From Elephas maximus indicus (lineage: Eukaryota; Chordata; Mammalia; Proboscidea; Elephantidae): a stretch of 64,000 nt of DNA. The stretch is from NCBI RefSeq assembly GCF_024166365.1, contig NC_064839.1, positions 17,160,878 through 17,224,877 on the forward strand. Reading direction: 5' to 3'. The notes beneath the pieces were generated by a model. The model did no database searches, was not told where the DNA came from, and saw only the letters and a list, made by a program, of their open reading frames with translations. Positions 21,600 through 33,777 of the stretch are shown here, in pieces. Numbering within the stretch: the stretch's first letter is position 1; each line of letters opens with the position of its first letter. A program made the translations under genes and the position numbers.

Positions 21600-24494
21600 T
21601 AGGGAATAAAAAAAAGAATACCAGATAATATTTCCTATTATTATGATCCAACCCATATGTTGAGAAATACTTGTGAAATAAATACTCTAATAAAGTATAA
21701 GTTGGAATAGAATCAAACATGTCTGAGACAAATTAGAGAATGGGACAATTTTTGAAAATTGGGTGTAGCTCAGATGGAGTGAGTACCTAGGATACTGCTT
21801 CAGCACGGAAATTTTAAATAAGGAGGATCAAGTTACCTCACACCCTTCCTGAGAGGATCCAAGGAGGCCACAAGTGGGCACCTGGTGCACAGCTGGGCCT
21901 GAACTCCAGTCTGTTGGGTTCCAGGCCCTGATGCTGAACCCCTATGCTGACTCTTGTCTAGAGAGAGGCAAAACACCTGCTGCCCACACAGCCCTGTCTA
22001 GTCCCTGGGTGTGGCCAGAACCTGTGCCTTGATCCAGGGTGTGGGCCTCCTGGAGTTGGCCTGGCCTGGGGAGAGGTGAGGTCAACTGGGGTCAGGATCT
22101 CTTGCTTGCATGTGGTGACAGGAACCCTGGGGCATTCTCTAGGTGGCTCTGTGCAGCTGCCCAATGAGAATGGTGGCCCTCCATCCAACCTCACCTTTGA
22201 CAGATGGGAAAACCGGGTAAGAAGCGGGGGTATGGCCTGGAGCTGGGCGTGATTCAGAGGGTGATTATTTCCCTGACTGTAGAAGATACTTCATTTATCT
22301 CTCATCTCCCCCGAAGAAGTTGGATACCTAGCCTTCCATCCTGATGACCACTGGCCCTCAGGCAAGCTATTTAATATCTCTAGGTATTAGTTTTCTTACC
22401 CGCAAAGTGTGGCCACAAGCCTGGTCCTGCTGGTGATGGAAGGCTAGGGACAGATTCCCTATGTTCTGGTAGGTGCCCAGGCAAGATGCTGTGTGGACCA
22501 CGTGCTCTCTTGTCTAATGAATTCTTGGTGGCCCAACGTTTCCTGGGGGCACTCCTACGCACTTGCTTCAGTCAACTTATCTGTAAAATGGGTGATGGTG
22601 GGTGGCATTGGACTCAATAATACCAGCCCTTCCAGCTCTGCTTCCATGATCAGGCAGCTGGCGCCAGGTCAGAAGCAGGACACTGTTTGCCCAGAGAGCC
22701 TGCCCTGTAAGACCCCAGAAATGATGGCCTTGGCTGGACACTCTAGCAGAGATGTGGGAAGGCCGATCATGAACCCAAGGCTTAGAATATACAAATTCAG
22801 CAGCCAAGGCCAGCTCTCTTACATGTCCATTTAACAAGGAGCAGGAGGGAAACCGTCGTGTATTGGTGCCCCTCACAGGGTCTTGGGAACTTCCTATCCC
22901 TCCCCAGGCCTTGGTTTTCTCATCTGTGAAATGGGGAAAACAATTCTGTACCTCTGAAAGCTCTTTGGGACAGGCACACATGGGCCCTTCTCTCCTTCCT
23001 CTATACCCTTTTTAGCAAAGATTTCTAGATGTCCCAACAAAATACTGCACATGTTGGTGCTGTTGGCTTGGGGGTCTGCACTTGATCCAGGAGACAGAGC
23101 AGCTTCCTAGCCCCTCTACCACTCAGCACAGTGATTCCCCTCCTGCTTCACCTTGCCTAACCCCCGGGAGCCCTGCCCCATCCCAGTCCTGATGGGCAGA
23201 CAGGGTGGCCTCCAAAGCCCATGCTTCCCTTCTGAGGGCTACAGAGGCTTTTCGTCTACTCAGAGGGGTGGACCGAGAGGAGGCCCCAGGATACCGGATG
23301 TGCCAGCTGCCCCAGTGGGGAAAGGATGGCACCAAGGACACCTTGACGCTCAACTGAGAAGCCCTTGCCAAGGTCAGGGGCTAGAAAATGGGAGAGTGCA
23401 TCAGAACCCCCTAGTGGGGGGCAGATACAGGGGCGTTAGCAGGTTGGGGGTGGGCCCGGGATTCTGCATTTTTTACTAGTGTCCCAGGGCTAGGCTGATA
23501 GATACAGGGGTTCCCTGGCACCACTTTTTGAGAAACATAGGTGTTGTGACTTGTTTCCCAGGCCTAAGAGGGATTGCGTAATTTTCTGACATTTTCAATG
23601 GGATTGAAGCGTTGGAGGGACAGTACCCCACTCTCTAACTTGAGTCCCACACATAGCTGTGTCCCGCTGTCTAACGAGAGTCCCACACATAGAGGCCGTG
23701 ACCCGCCCTGCCCCCACGAGGTACTGAGGAGGCACACGGTAGGAGAGGACTCAGGCCACAGGGGGCAGAGGCCGACCCAGCTTGGAATCAAACACTGACC
23801 TGAGGCCTGTGGCCCTGCGTGTGTCCAGGGGTCCGGGAGGGGTATCACATTGTCCCTTTCTGTGAGTCGTGCCAAGCCCCTAGGAGCAGACGAGTGGCTG
23901 CAGCTTCACTAAGTTTCCTGTTTGAAAACAGGAAATGGGGTATGTGACCTGCTCCTGGTCGCCCTAGCCCATTGGCTGGTGAGAGGTGGTGGGTGAACTT
24001 AACAGAGAGCTTGCTGCACCCTTTCCTCCTACAGCTGCTGCAGGGCGGTGCGGCGGGGGTGTCCCGGGGGTCTTGCCCTGCCTCACTTCTGGAGGTCTTG
24101 TAGCAGCCTGGTTGTCCTTCAGAGTCCTAGACAATCTTTGGCATTTGGGCAGCAGCTCCCAAGGCCCTTCAGCATTCAATATCCCACCCTGTGAGATAGG
24201 CATGCTGGGGCCATCATCCTCTATTAACAGATAGGGAAACTGAGGGTTGAAGAGCAGACCTGATGGGATGCAGAGCCAGCACCTTAAGTGGAAGGGTAGA
24301 GGGTGGGATCACAGCTCCCTGTTTGTTGCCCATTCTCTGGGCAAAACTGCATCCAACACTACCAACAGGAAGTACCCAGGGAGCTAAACCCCTGAGCAGT
24401 GATGCAATTCCCAGCCACCAGAACTTATGGCCTGTTGATTGAGGACAAGAAGCTGGGACAGGAAAGAAAGAGAGCCTCGTCAGTCTACCATGTG
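21600..24494. other. mostly unique DNA between MaLR copies
   Basis: Moderately GC-rich sequence with few repeats apart from short MIR-like pieces (GATAGGGAAACTGAGG near 24232). It is a plausible place for the untranslated SNX20 first exon and promoter, but no exon could be proven. Confidence 0.45.
23914..23935. promoter_or_regulatory. 22-bp palindrome with two ETS motifs
   Basis: TTTCCTGTTT, spacer GA, then AAACAGGAAA: perfect 10-bp arms, each with an ETS core (GGAA/TTCC). An ATTGG (reverse CCAAT box) lies 36 bp to the right at 23971. Possibly a haematopoietic regulatory element serving SNX20. Confidence 0.4.
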
Positions 24495-25312
24495 TGTCTT
24501 AGCGATCTAGTGCTGCTGTAACAGGAATACCACAAGTGGGTGGCTTTAACAAACAGAAATTTATTCTCTCACTGTTTCAGAGGCTAGAAGTCCAAGTTCA
24601 GGATGCCTGTTCTAGGGGAAGGCTTTCTCTCTGTCGGCTCTGGGGGGAGGTCCTTGTCAGTGCAGGGACCCCAGGTCCAAAGGACACACTCCACTCCCTG
24701 TGCTTCTTTCTTGGTGGTATGAGGTCCCTCTCCTCTCTGCTCGATTGTCTCTTTTATTTCTCAAAAGAGATTGACTCAAGACACAACTTAATCCTGTAGA
24801 TTGATTCCTGCCTCATTAACGAAATTGCCTCTAATTCTGCTTCATTAACATTTTATTGTTGTTGTTAGGTGCCGTCTAGTCGGTTCGGTTCTGACTCATA
24901 GCGACCCTATGCACGACGGAACAAAACAGTGCCCAGTCTTGTGCCATCCTCATAATCGTTGTTATGCTTGAGCCCATTGTTGCAGCCACTGTGTCAGTCC
25001 ATCTTGTTGAGGGTCTTCATCTTTTTCGCTGACCCTCTCTACTTTACCAAGCATGATGTCCTTCTCTAGGGGCTGGTTCCTCCTGATAACATATCCAAAC
25101 TATGTGAGAAGTCTTGCCATCCTTGCTTCTAATAAGCATTCCGGCTGTACTTCTTCCAAGACAGATTTGTTCATTCTATTATAGAAGTTAGGATTTACAA
25201 CACGTAAGATAATCACATCACATCACAAAATGGCAGACAATCACACAACACTGGGAATCATGGCTTAGCCAAGTTGATACACATTTTGGGGGGCACAATT
25301 CAATCCATAACA
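24495..25312 (-). repeat. MaLR LTR 1 of the array
   Basis: Plus-strand edges TGTCTTAGCGATCTAGTGC and CAATCCATAACA. Interrupted by an RTE fragment at about 24855-25180. Confidence 0.88.
24855..25180 (-). mobile_element. RTE LINE 3' end inserted in the LTR
   Basis: Reverse orientation: the tail GTTAGGTGCCGTCTAGTCGG, then sequence antisense to the ORF2 C terminus (ACCAAGCATGATGTCCTTCTC corresponds to the EKDIMLG region seen in the plus-strand copy at 35600). Confidence 0.85.
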
Positions 25313-26315
25313 TACCACCCTTTGGCCCCCCAAAATTCATGTCCTTGCCACGTGTAAAACATATTAACCCCATTATATCATCCCAAAAGTGAAATATCAA
25401 CTCAAGTGTGAAATCTTCTGCAAAATTCCTCTTCATCTGTGAAATCTAGAATACAAGTTAACTGCTTCAAAGATAAAATGGTGGAACGGGCACAAAGTAG
25501 ACATTTCTATTACAAATGGGAGAAATTGAAGAGAAAGAAGGGGTAATAGTAGCCAAGCAAGTCAACAGAACACATTACATTAGCCCTCAAGGTCTGAAAA
25601 TAATCCTCTGTTTCTGAGACCATTTAGGCAATGGCCTTGCCCTCCATACTCGTGAGTGTTGGCCACACTCTCAGGACACTGGGTGGAAGCCCCTCGGACC
25701 TGGGCTTCAGCTCAGCCTTAAAGGCCCACTGGAATGGCATTCTGCTCCCTCAGCTTTGGGTGGCCCAATTCTCCTAGTCCATCTGAGTGGTAATCTTACC
25801 TTCTTGGCCCCAGCAGGCCCCATTCTTTGGCCCCTTGTGCATGGCAGCCCTGCCTCTTCAGCTTTGGGCAGTGCATCTGGCCCCATCCCACCGGCACTTG
25901 TAAAAGGCAGCCCCATACTCCGGAACTGAGTTGGTGAAGATCTGACTCTTTGAAACCTAGGAGGCTGTGGCTCCACCTGTGAGTCTCAGCAAGCTGTGGT
26001 TTTACCCTTTGATATTCCAAAGGTTGTGGCCCTACATTTTGAGACAGAAGCAGCTCTGCTTCCTGTGCCCTTTGACTCTTCAGCTTCTGCTTCCTGGTTC
26101 TTTGGCCCCTTGGCCCCTCAGCCCCTCAGGTGCTCCTGGCTCTTGGGCTAGCCAAACATCTGCCCTGCTCCGAAAGTGTTACAAAGCTCTTTAGCCCCAC
26201 CAGTAAGTACCAGGAAGCACCCGCTCCGCCAGTAAACCTGAGCTGAGAGGCACTCAGTTCTCTTGCCCTGTGGGTCGGCAAGCCTAGCTTTGCTGATAAG
26301 TGCCTGGAGGCATAC

Positions 26316-26765
26316 TGTCTTAGTCATCTAGTGCTGCTATAACACAAATACCATAAGTGGATGGCTTTAACAAAGAAATTTATTTCCTTGTGGTAAAGTA
26401 GGCTAGAAGTCTAAATTTAGGAGGTCAGCTCCAGGGGAAGACTTTGTCACCTTCTCTTGGACCAGGAGCAGGACGCTCTGTGCTCCTGGTACTGCTTTCT
26501 TGGTGGTATGAGGTCCCTACTCTCTGCTCACTTCCCTTTCTTTCTATCTCTTATAAGATAAAAGGTGGTGCAGGCCACGCCCTAGGGAAACTCCCTTTAC
26601 ATTGGTTCAGGGATGTGACCTTCGTAAGGGTGTTATAAAATCCCACCCTAATCCTCTTTAATATAAAATTACAATCACAAAATGGAGGACAACCACACAA
26701 TACTGGAAATCATGGCCTAACCAAGTTGACACATATTTTGGGGGGACACAATTCAATCCATGACA
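26316..26765 (-). repeat. MaLR LTR 2 of the array
   Basis: Edges TGTCTTAGTCATCTAGTGC and CAATCCATGACA. Shorter than LTR 1. Confidence 0.88.
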
Positions 26766-27698
26766 CTCCACACTTTGGCCCCCCAAATTCATGTCCTTGC
26801 CACATGTAAAACACATTCACCCCATTGTACCATAGCAAAAGTCTTAAATCAGCTGCAAGTCCAAAATTCAAAAATTCCTCTTCATCTGTGAAATCTAGAT
26901 TACAAGTTAAGTGCTTCCAAAGTACAACGGTAGAACAGGAAGGAAGGCACAAACTAGACATTTCCATTAGAAGTGGGAAAAATTGGAGGGAAAGAAGGCA
27001 TAACAGGCACCAAGCAGAACATACTACATTAGCCCTCAAGGCTTGAAAATAATCCTCTGTTCTCTGAGACCATTCACACAGTAGTCCTGCCCTCCAGACT
27101 CTAGGTGTTGGCCATACTTTCCAGATTCTGAGTGGAGGCTCTTCGGCCCTGGGCTTCAGCTCTGCCTTTCAAGCTCACTGGGACGGCTACTCTGCTCCCT
27201 TGGCTTTAGGTGTACTATTCTCCTAGTCCACCTGAGTGTCGACTCCCCCCCTTAGAAACACCAGAGGCCGTGGTTCCACCCTTTGAAAGCCCAGAGGTCG
27301 TGGCCATACCTTTTGAGATTGAGGCAGCTCATCTTTCCGTGTTCCTGGTCTCTTGGCCCTTGGGCCTCATGCCTGCATCTGGCCTGCTGGGGCAAGCATT
27401 CCAAAGCTCTGCAGCTCCACCGATAAGTGCCCGGAGGCACCCCACTCCTCCAATAAACTTCAACTGGAAGGCACTTAACTCTCTGGCTCTGTGGGTCGGC
27501 TCTAGTGCTATCTGGTGCAGGTCTCCTGGTTCTGCTGCAGCTGGTCCTCTGTTGCTGTTTCTCACCAACTGTGCCTTCTCTGGTGTTAAAAGCTCTCCTC
27601 ACTTCCTTGTGAGTCTTCTATCCATTCACAGTTTCAAAATTCCTTCCACATTTTAGGTATCTGTTAGAGCAGTACCCCACTCTCTAGATATCGAATTC

Positions 27699-28198
27699 TG
27701 TCTCAGTCTTCTTGTGCTGCTGTAACAGAAATACTACAAGTGGATGGCTTTAACAAAGAGAAACGTATTTCCTCACTTGAAGTAGGCTAGAAGTCTAAAT
27801 TCAGGGCATAAACTCCAGGGGGAGGCTTTCTCTATCTGTGGGCTCTGGAGGAAGGCCCTTGTCCTCAATCTTCCCCTAGATTAGGAGCTTCTCCACACAG
27901 GAAACCTGGGTCCAAAGGACGTACTCTGCTCCTGGCACTGCTTTCTCGGTGGTATGAGGTCCCCGCTCCCTGCTTGCTTCCCTTTCCTTTTATCTCTTGT
28001 AGGATAAAAAGTGGTGCAGGCCACACCCCAGAGAAACTCCCTTTACATTGGATCAGGGATATGACCTTAGTAAGGCTGTTATAATCCCACCCAACATAGA
28101 ATTACAATCACAAAATGGAAGACAACCACAGAATACTGGGAATCATGGCTTAACCAAGTTGACACATATTCTTGGGGGACACAATTCAATCCACGACA
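27699..28198 (-). repeat. MaLR LTR 3 of the array
   Basis: Edges TGTCTCAGTCTTCTTGTGC and CAATCCACGACA. Confidence 0.87.
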
Positions 28199-28562
28199 CA
28201 CCCTATTCTGCCAGAAAGCCTCCAGCCTGAAAGCCCTCACCTCTCTTGCTCCCTAGGTTGGTTCCCACACCATCTCTTGCCAGTTTCCTCATTCTGCTGC
28301 TGCCATTTCTCTGCCGTTTCTCTGCCGTTTCTCATCGTCTGTGCCATCTCTGGGGTTACAGCTCTCTTTGCTTCCTTCTGAGCCCTCAGCAGAATTGTCT
28401 TTGATGTCCATAATTCCACCGACAGTCTCTTCAGGGCAATCTAGGCTTTTACTATTAGACGCTTTAAAACTCTTCCAGGCCCTACCCAGTCACAGTTTCC
28501 AATCCACCTCCACATTTTAGGTACCTGTTAGAGCAGTGCCCCATTCTCCTGGTACCAAATTC

Positions 28563-29103
28563 TGTCTTAGTTATCTAGTGCTGTTAAAACAGGAATACCA
28601 CAAGTGGATGGCTTTAACAAACACGAATTTATTCGCTCACAGTTTCAGAGGCTGAAAGTCCAAATTCAGGGTGCCAGCTTTAGGGGAAGGCTTCCTCTCT
28701 GTGTTGGCTTTAGGGGAAGGCTTCCTCTCTGTGTAGGCTCTGGGGGAAGGTCCTTGTCATCAATCTTACCCTGGTCTAGGAGCTTCTCGGCATAGGGACT
28801 TTGAGGCGCTTTGCTTCCGGTGCTCTTTCTTGGTGGTATGAAGTCCCTCTCCTCTCTGCTTGATTCTCTCTTTTATATCTCAAAAGAGATTAACTCAGGA
28901 TACAACCTCATCCTGTAGATTGTGTCCTGCCTCGTTGACATAACTGCCTCTAATCCTACCTCATTAACATCATAGGGGTTAGAATTTACAACACATAGGA
29001 TGATCACATCAGATCACAAAATGGTGGACAACCACACAATATTGGGAATCATGTCCTAGCCAAGTTGATACACATTTTGGAGGGACCAATTCAATCCATA
29101 ACA
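28563..29103 (-). repeat. MaLR LTR 4 of the array
   Basis: Edges TGTCTTAGTTATCTAGTGC and CAATCCATAACA. It contains a private 30-bp tandem duplication (GCTTTAGGGGAAGGCTTCC repeated) at about 28676-28735. Confidence 0.88.
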
Positions 29104-30440
29104 ATGTGTCTCTTCCTAAGCATGATCGATCCCTCCCCATTAGAGGTAATCACACTCCCGATTTTTGTGGGAGTCACCTCCTTGCTTTTCTTTATAAATT
29201 TACCACCTATGAATATATTCCACAACAGTAGAGTTTACCTTTTCTTGTTTTTAAATTTTATATTCCCTGAGTCATGCATGCTGTTGGTGCTCTTTGGTGT
29301 CTTGCTTCTTTCATTCAACACTATGCTTATAAGATTCGTTAATACTATTTGTGTAGCTGGAGTTTGTTCATTTTTACTGTTAGGTTGTTACATTATCTGA
29401 AGATATCACTACTTAATCTTTTTTTTTTTTTTTGATGCACGTTTGGGTGACAGCCCGGTTTTGGCCATCATGATTAATGCTGCTGGAAATATCCTTACAT
29501 ATTTCCCAAGGCAAAATGGATGGATCTTGGACCATGAATGGCTTCGGCTGTACTAGATCATGACACACTGTTTTCCAGACTGGCTGTATTACTTTGCCTT
29601 CCTACCAGCAGTGAGAGGCCCAGTTACTCCGCATCTTTACCGACACGTGGTATTACCAGTATTTTTTTGTTGCAGCCATTCTATTAGATGTGCAATGGTA
29701 TCTCATTGTCTTAGTCATCTAGTGCTGCTATAACAGAAATACCACAAGTGGATGACTTTAACAAAGAGAAATTTATTTCCTCACAGTAAAGTAGGCTAAA
29801 AGTCCAAATTCAGGGCGTCAGCTCCAGGGCAAGGCTTTCTCTCTCTGTTGGCCTTCTCATCAATCTTCCCCTAGACTAGGAGTTTCTCTGAGCAGGGACC
29901 CCTGGTACAACAGACACGCTCTGCTCCCAGCATTGCTTTCTTGGTGGTATGAGGTCCCCCCATCTCTCTGCTCGCTTCTTTTTTTTTTGTTTGTTTAATC
30001 TCAAGAGATTGCCTCAAGACACAATCCAATCTTGTAGGTCGAGTCCTGCCTCACTAACACAACTGCCACCCATCCTCCCTCATTAACACCGTAGAGGCAG
30101 GATTTACAACACATAGGAAAATCATATAATACTGGGAATCATGGCCCAGCCAAATTGACGTGCACATTTTTGGGGGGACATAATTCAATTCATGACACAA
30201 ATCATGGTTTGAAGTTGCATTTCTCTAATGAGTGATGATCTTGGGTGTCTTTTCAGCTGCTTGTTTGCCACCCTTATATCCACTCTCTTGGGTGAAATGT
30301 CTTGAACAAGTCCATTGCTCATTGGATTCTTTTCTTGATGGTTTGTAGATTTTTTTGTGTATTCATTTGGGTATTTGCACTTCTCAATATTCTTTTCCAT
30401 CTTGAGGTTTATGTGCACTCTCTTAATGGGGTCTTTTGAT
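29104..30440 (-). repeat. old L1 (L1M-type) fragment split by a MaLR LTR
   Basis: Antisense L1 3'-region phrases (CAATGGTATCTCATTG before the LTR; GAAGTTGCATTTCTCTAATG after it) show one old L1 that was interrupted at 29707-30197. Confidence 0.7.
29707..30197 (-). mobile_element. MaLR solo LTR
   Basis: Same family as the array: TGTCTTAGTCATCTAGTGC to CAATTCATGACA. It lies about 600 bp right of the array but inside an old L1. The flanking pentamers (CTCAT and CAAAT) match only partly, so its duplication is eroded. Confidence 0.87.
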
Positions 30441-30624
30441 GAAAAGGAATTGTAACTTTAAAGTATTCGACCATATCAATCTTTTCCTTTATGGCCAGGA
30501 CCATACCTCAAAGTCACGGCAATTTCTCCTTTATTTGCCCCTCCTCAACCTCATAGGAGCTTGTGAGGCTTTAGATGAGTCAAGATGTGCAAAGCACTTA
30601 GAGCGTTGCTGGTACATATGACCA

Positions 30625-30682
30625 AAAAACCAAACCAAACCCATTGCCATCGGGTTGATTTCGACTCATAGTGACTCTATAG
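30625..30682 (-). repeat. AfroSINE tail fragment
   Basis: AAACCAAACCAAACCCATTG then TTGATTTCGACTCATAGTG. Only the tail portion is present. Confidence 0.8.
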
Positions 30683-32391
30683 GTATATATTAAGTGCTGT
30701 AAAAATACTGGCTATCACTGCTATGCAAAAAGCTTTATAGTTTTGCCTTTCTCATTTTGGGCTCTATAATAATGCACTTAGAGTAGATTTTTGTGTATGG
30801 TGTGAGGTAGGAGTTCCAATCCCACCCCGTGCTTACCTAGTGACCTTTTCTATTGAAATGACCATCCAATCCCATTGCTCTGCAGTGCCATCGCTGTCGT
30901 AAGGAGTATCCACATACTTAAGAGTTTGTTTCTGGGCAGTGCTCAGGGCGAATACCATGAATAGTGTGCCTCTGGCCTGCTAGCGGTGAGCCACTTGTGT
31001 GCAGCGGGAGTGTCTTACTTGCCTTTTCGTCACAGAGGGCCTAGCATTGTGTACAACGAGGCTGGAATGCCCTGTCTCTCTTCTCTCTGGGTAGCGTTCT
31101 GCAGCTTTCCTACTTTCTCTCCCACTCTCTGCCCTGCCCTGTGCAGACCTGGAATCTGTGAGACACCAGGAGAGACTTGTAGCCCTTCTCTGTAGCCCTA
31201 TGCCTGGTGTGACCCCTTCACCAGGCAGCCAGCAAGCGTAGGGGAAGAACATGTGGTAGGCTCTGCTTCCTCTTCTGGGGGCAGGAGATCCTCTGTGGAA
31301 ACCCCCTGACATGGAGGGGGTGTCTAGCTTGTGGAGAAAGGACGTGGTAGGACCAGAGTGACCAGATGCCATGCTTAGCCACCCTCTGGGCATCTAAGGG
31401 CATGTGTTTTCTCTGAGGTTGAAGTTGATGGATCTTAGAGCATGAATAGCTTCAACTGTGCTAGATCACACCACATTGTTCCAGAGTGGTGGACAACTTG
31501 TGCAGCTTGTAACTTCTTGTGCCCTCTACAGCACACAGGTCCACACGGTGGAGGAAAGCAGGCAAGGGCTGCTGCCATCGAGAGAGGGCACAGGAGTGGG
31601 CATCCCCCAGTGCAGCACTGAACCCAGGTGGTGAGCAGGGCCACTGGGGAGTCAGGAAGGGGAATGCTGGTATCTCAGAGTTCAGGTGCCTCTTCTAGAA
31701 TCAAGGTCAGAGCACGTCTCTCCCATGCTTGGACCATTCAGTAGCTTCCCGTGACCTTCAGAGGAAACCCCAACACCTCACTGGGGCCTAGAGGCCTCCT
31801 TGATTTGCCACTCACCTCCCTTGCTGACCTTATTTTCACCGCTCCCAGCATCACTGCTACAACCAGCCCTCCTAAACCACTTTCTCCCCCTCGAGCACAC
31901 CTCTGGGCTCTGTCCTTGCGATTCCTTCCGTTCTTTCCAGGGCTGTCGCTTTCTCACTCTTTGGGGTCAGCTTCAATGTCTCTCCTCCCTGCGGCCTTCT
32001 CCCTGACCCCTCTTCGGAGAGTTATCATTGTTTTGTTTACTTGTTTGTTGCCCGTATCAAACGCCACGATGGCAGGGACATTGGCACACCACCCCCATCC
32101 CCTAGCACAGTGCCTGCACGCAGCAGGTGCTCAGTAAGAAAGTGTTGAGTGAATGAGTGAGTGGATGCAGAGAAGAGGCCATTTGGGCGACAAGTGGCCA
32201 CTGTGTGATCCTGGGCAGATCACTACCACGCTCTCAATTTCAGTTTCCCTAATTGCAACATGAGGTTAAATTAAAGGGCCTCCTGCACCTAAGCGTTCCG
32301 TAAAGGTGTTGTGAGGAGTATGTGAGGAATGGATGTACAGTGCCTGGAATACAGTAGATGATCAGTAAATGCTAATTTATTCACATTATTG
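30683..32391. other. intergenic, no gene seen
   Basis: Mixed unique and old-repeat sequence. A piece near 31420-31500 resembles the L1 segment at 29510-29575, and a MIR-like stretch lies at about 32200-32390. No exon or RNA gene is supported. Confidence 0.5.
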
Positions 32392-32442
32392 AGTGGGATC
32401 GCTATGAGTCAGAATCGACTTGACGGCAACTAATAACAACAA
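32392..32442 (+). repeat. AfroSINE tail fragment
   Basis: GGGATCGCTATGAGTCAGAA, then GACTTGACGGCAAC and AACAACAAC. Confidence 0.8.
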
Positions 32443-32796
32443 CAGTCCCTGGGTGGTGCGCATGATTAACACACTCAACTGCTAACCAAAAGGTTGGAGG
32501 TTCGAGTCCACCCAGAGGTAGCTCAGAAGAGAGGCCTGGTGATCTCCTTCCAGAAAATCAGCCATTGAAAACCTTAACCCACTACCCAGTGCCGTCGAGT
32601 CGGTTCCGACTCATAGCGACCCTATAGGACAGAGTAGAGCTGCCCCACAGAGTTTCCATGAGTGCCTGGTGGATGTGAACTGCACTCTCTTGGTTAGCAG
32701 TCGCAGCCCTTCACCACTAGGCCGCAATTTTGCTCTGACACAGATGGGGTCTCCGTGATTCAGAATTGACTGAATAGCAACTGGTTTTTGCCTTTT
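32443..32796 (+). repeat. AfroSINE interrupted by another AfroSINE
   Basis: Head at 32443-32575 (AGTCCCTGGGTGGTGCGCATG) and the matching tail half at 32732-32796 (GATGGGGTCTCCGTGATTC), separated by an opposite-strand SINE. Confidence 0.85.
32576..32731 (-). repeat. AfroSINE nested in an AfroSINE
   Basis: Reverse-orientation copy from the tail (GTGCCGTCGAGTCGGTTCCG) to the tRNA-like head (GGTTAGCAGTCGCAGCCC). It is less diverged than its host. Confidence 0.88.
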
Positions 32797-32807
32797 GACT
32801 TCCTAGT

Positions 32808-32969
32808 GCTCACTTCGTGAACCCACCCACTGGCACTGTGGAAGAAAGGCCTGGTGATCTGCTTCCAGAAAAGATTAAAAAAACAGCCAAGAAAACCTTA
32901 CGGAGCAGTTCTACTCTGTAACACACTGGGGCACCACGAGTTGGCTTGACAACAGCAGGTTTGGTTTTG
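32808..32969 (+). repeat. AfroSINE, truncated head
   Basis: Middle and tail only: GGCCTGGTGATCTGCTTCC, GGAGCAGTTCTACTCTG, GGTTTGGTTTTGG. Confidence 0.82.
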
Positions 32970-32999
32970 GTGTATGTGCCAGGAAATATGGCAGGTTCT

Positions 33000-33019
33000 A
33001 ATATATATATATATATATA
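33000..33019. repeat. (AT)n microsatellite
   Basis: About ten AT dinucleotides. Confidence 0.95.
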
Positions 33020-33777
33020 CTCCTCATAAATAACAATATCTAAGATGTTGAATTTTTATTCCCTCCTAACCGTATGGAAACTGAGGCCAAGAGAGCTTAA
33101 ATAATGTGCCCAAGGGCAAACAGCTAAGTGGCAGAACTGAGATTTAAATCCAGGTTTGCTTGAGTCCCAAATCCATTCTGTTTCCAACTGTTGCCTCCCA
33201 TTGGGGCACAGAGCAAGTAGAAGCACAGAGGTAGGGATACCAAGAGCCGTAAGGAAGCTGGTGTGGCTGAGAGTGGGTAGTGGGAAGATCATCCCCAAAT
33301 TCACTCATTTGGGCCTGGTTGTACAGGAGTTTGGACTCTGGTGGGTGGGGAGGGGCCTGTTCTGGGCTGCCTGGAACAGGAGACCGGCAGAGAGACAGTC
33401 ACCTAGTGCAAGCCTGGGGTCACCTTCTGGGTTGGCAGCAGCTGGCTCTGGGCCTGGGTCTGCTGGAAACAGTCCTGGCTCCTGGGGGCAGCTCTCGTGC
33501 ACAGGTAGCCGGCAAACCTGCTCCTCTGCCAACCTTCCCCCCACCCCGCCCCGGAGAGTTTTAAATGTCACAACCTAGAAGATTTCCCTAGAAGAGGAAA
33601 GGCCCAGGCCCGGAGGCTTTGTCCCCCCGGTACCCAGGACAGAGAACCTGTGGGCAGAAAAGTCACTAGGATCCCAATTGCCATCTCTAGGATAGGGCTC
33701 TGCAGCCAGGGAGATGCTCCTTAGCTCATTGAAGAGAAAGCTTTCTGAAGATTATTATTTTGCAAGTAACACATGCT
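33020..33777. other. intergenic, no gene seen
   Basis: Contains a reverse MIR-like piece (GGAAACTGAGGCCAAGAG near 33076). The rest is GC-richer unique sequence with no supported exon. Confidence 0.5.

Larger units (their letters stand above)
24495..29103 (-). mobile_element. tandem MaLR proviral array, four LTRs and three internals
   Basis: Order on the plus strand: LTR (24495-25312), internal (25313-26315), LTR (26316-26765), internal (26766-27698), LTR (27699-28198), short internal (28199-28562), LTR (28563-29103). All units are on the minus strand. The outer flanks are identical, ATGTG at 24490-24494 and 29104-29108, so the whole array sits in one integration site. On the minus strand, TTTGGTACCAGGAG just inside the last LTR resembles the start of MaLR internal sequences. 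No retroviral gene is open. Confidence 0.88.

Noticed and set aside
22577-22981. 134-residue minus-strand frame in the SNX20-NOD2 interval
   Set aside because: No recognisable domain, splice context or codon pattern. Treated as chance in GC-richer unique DNA.
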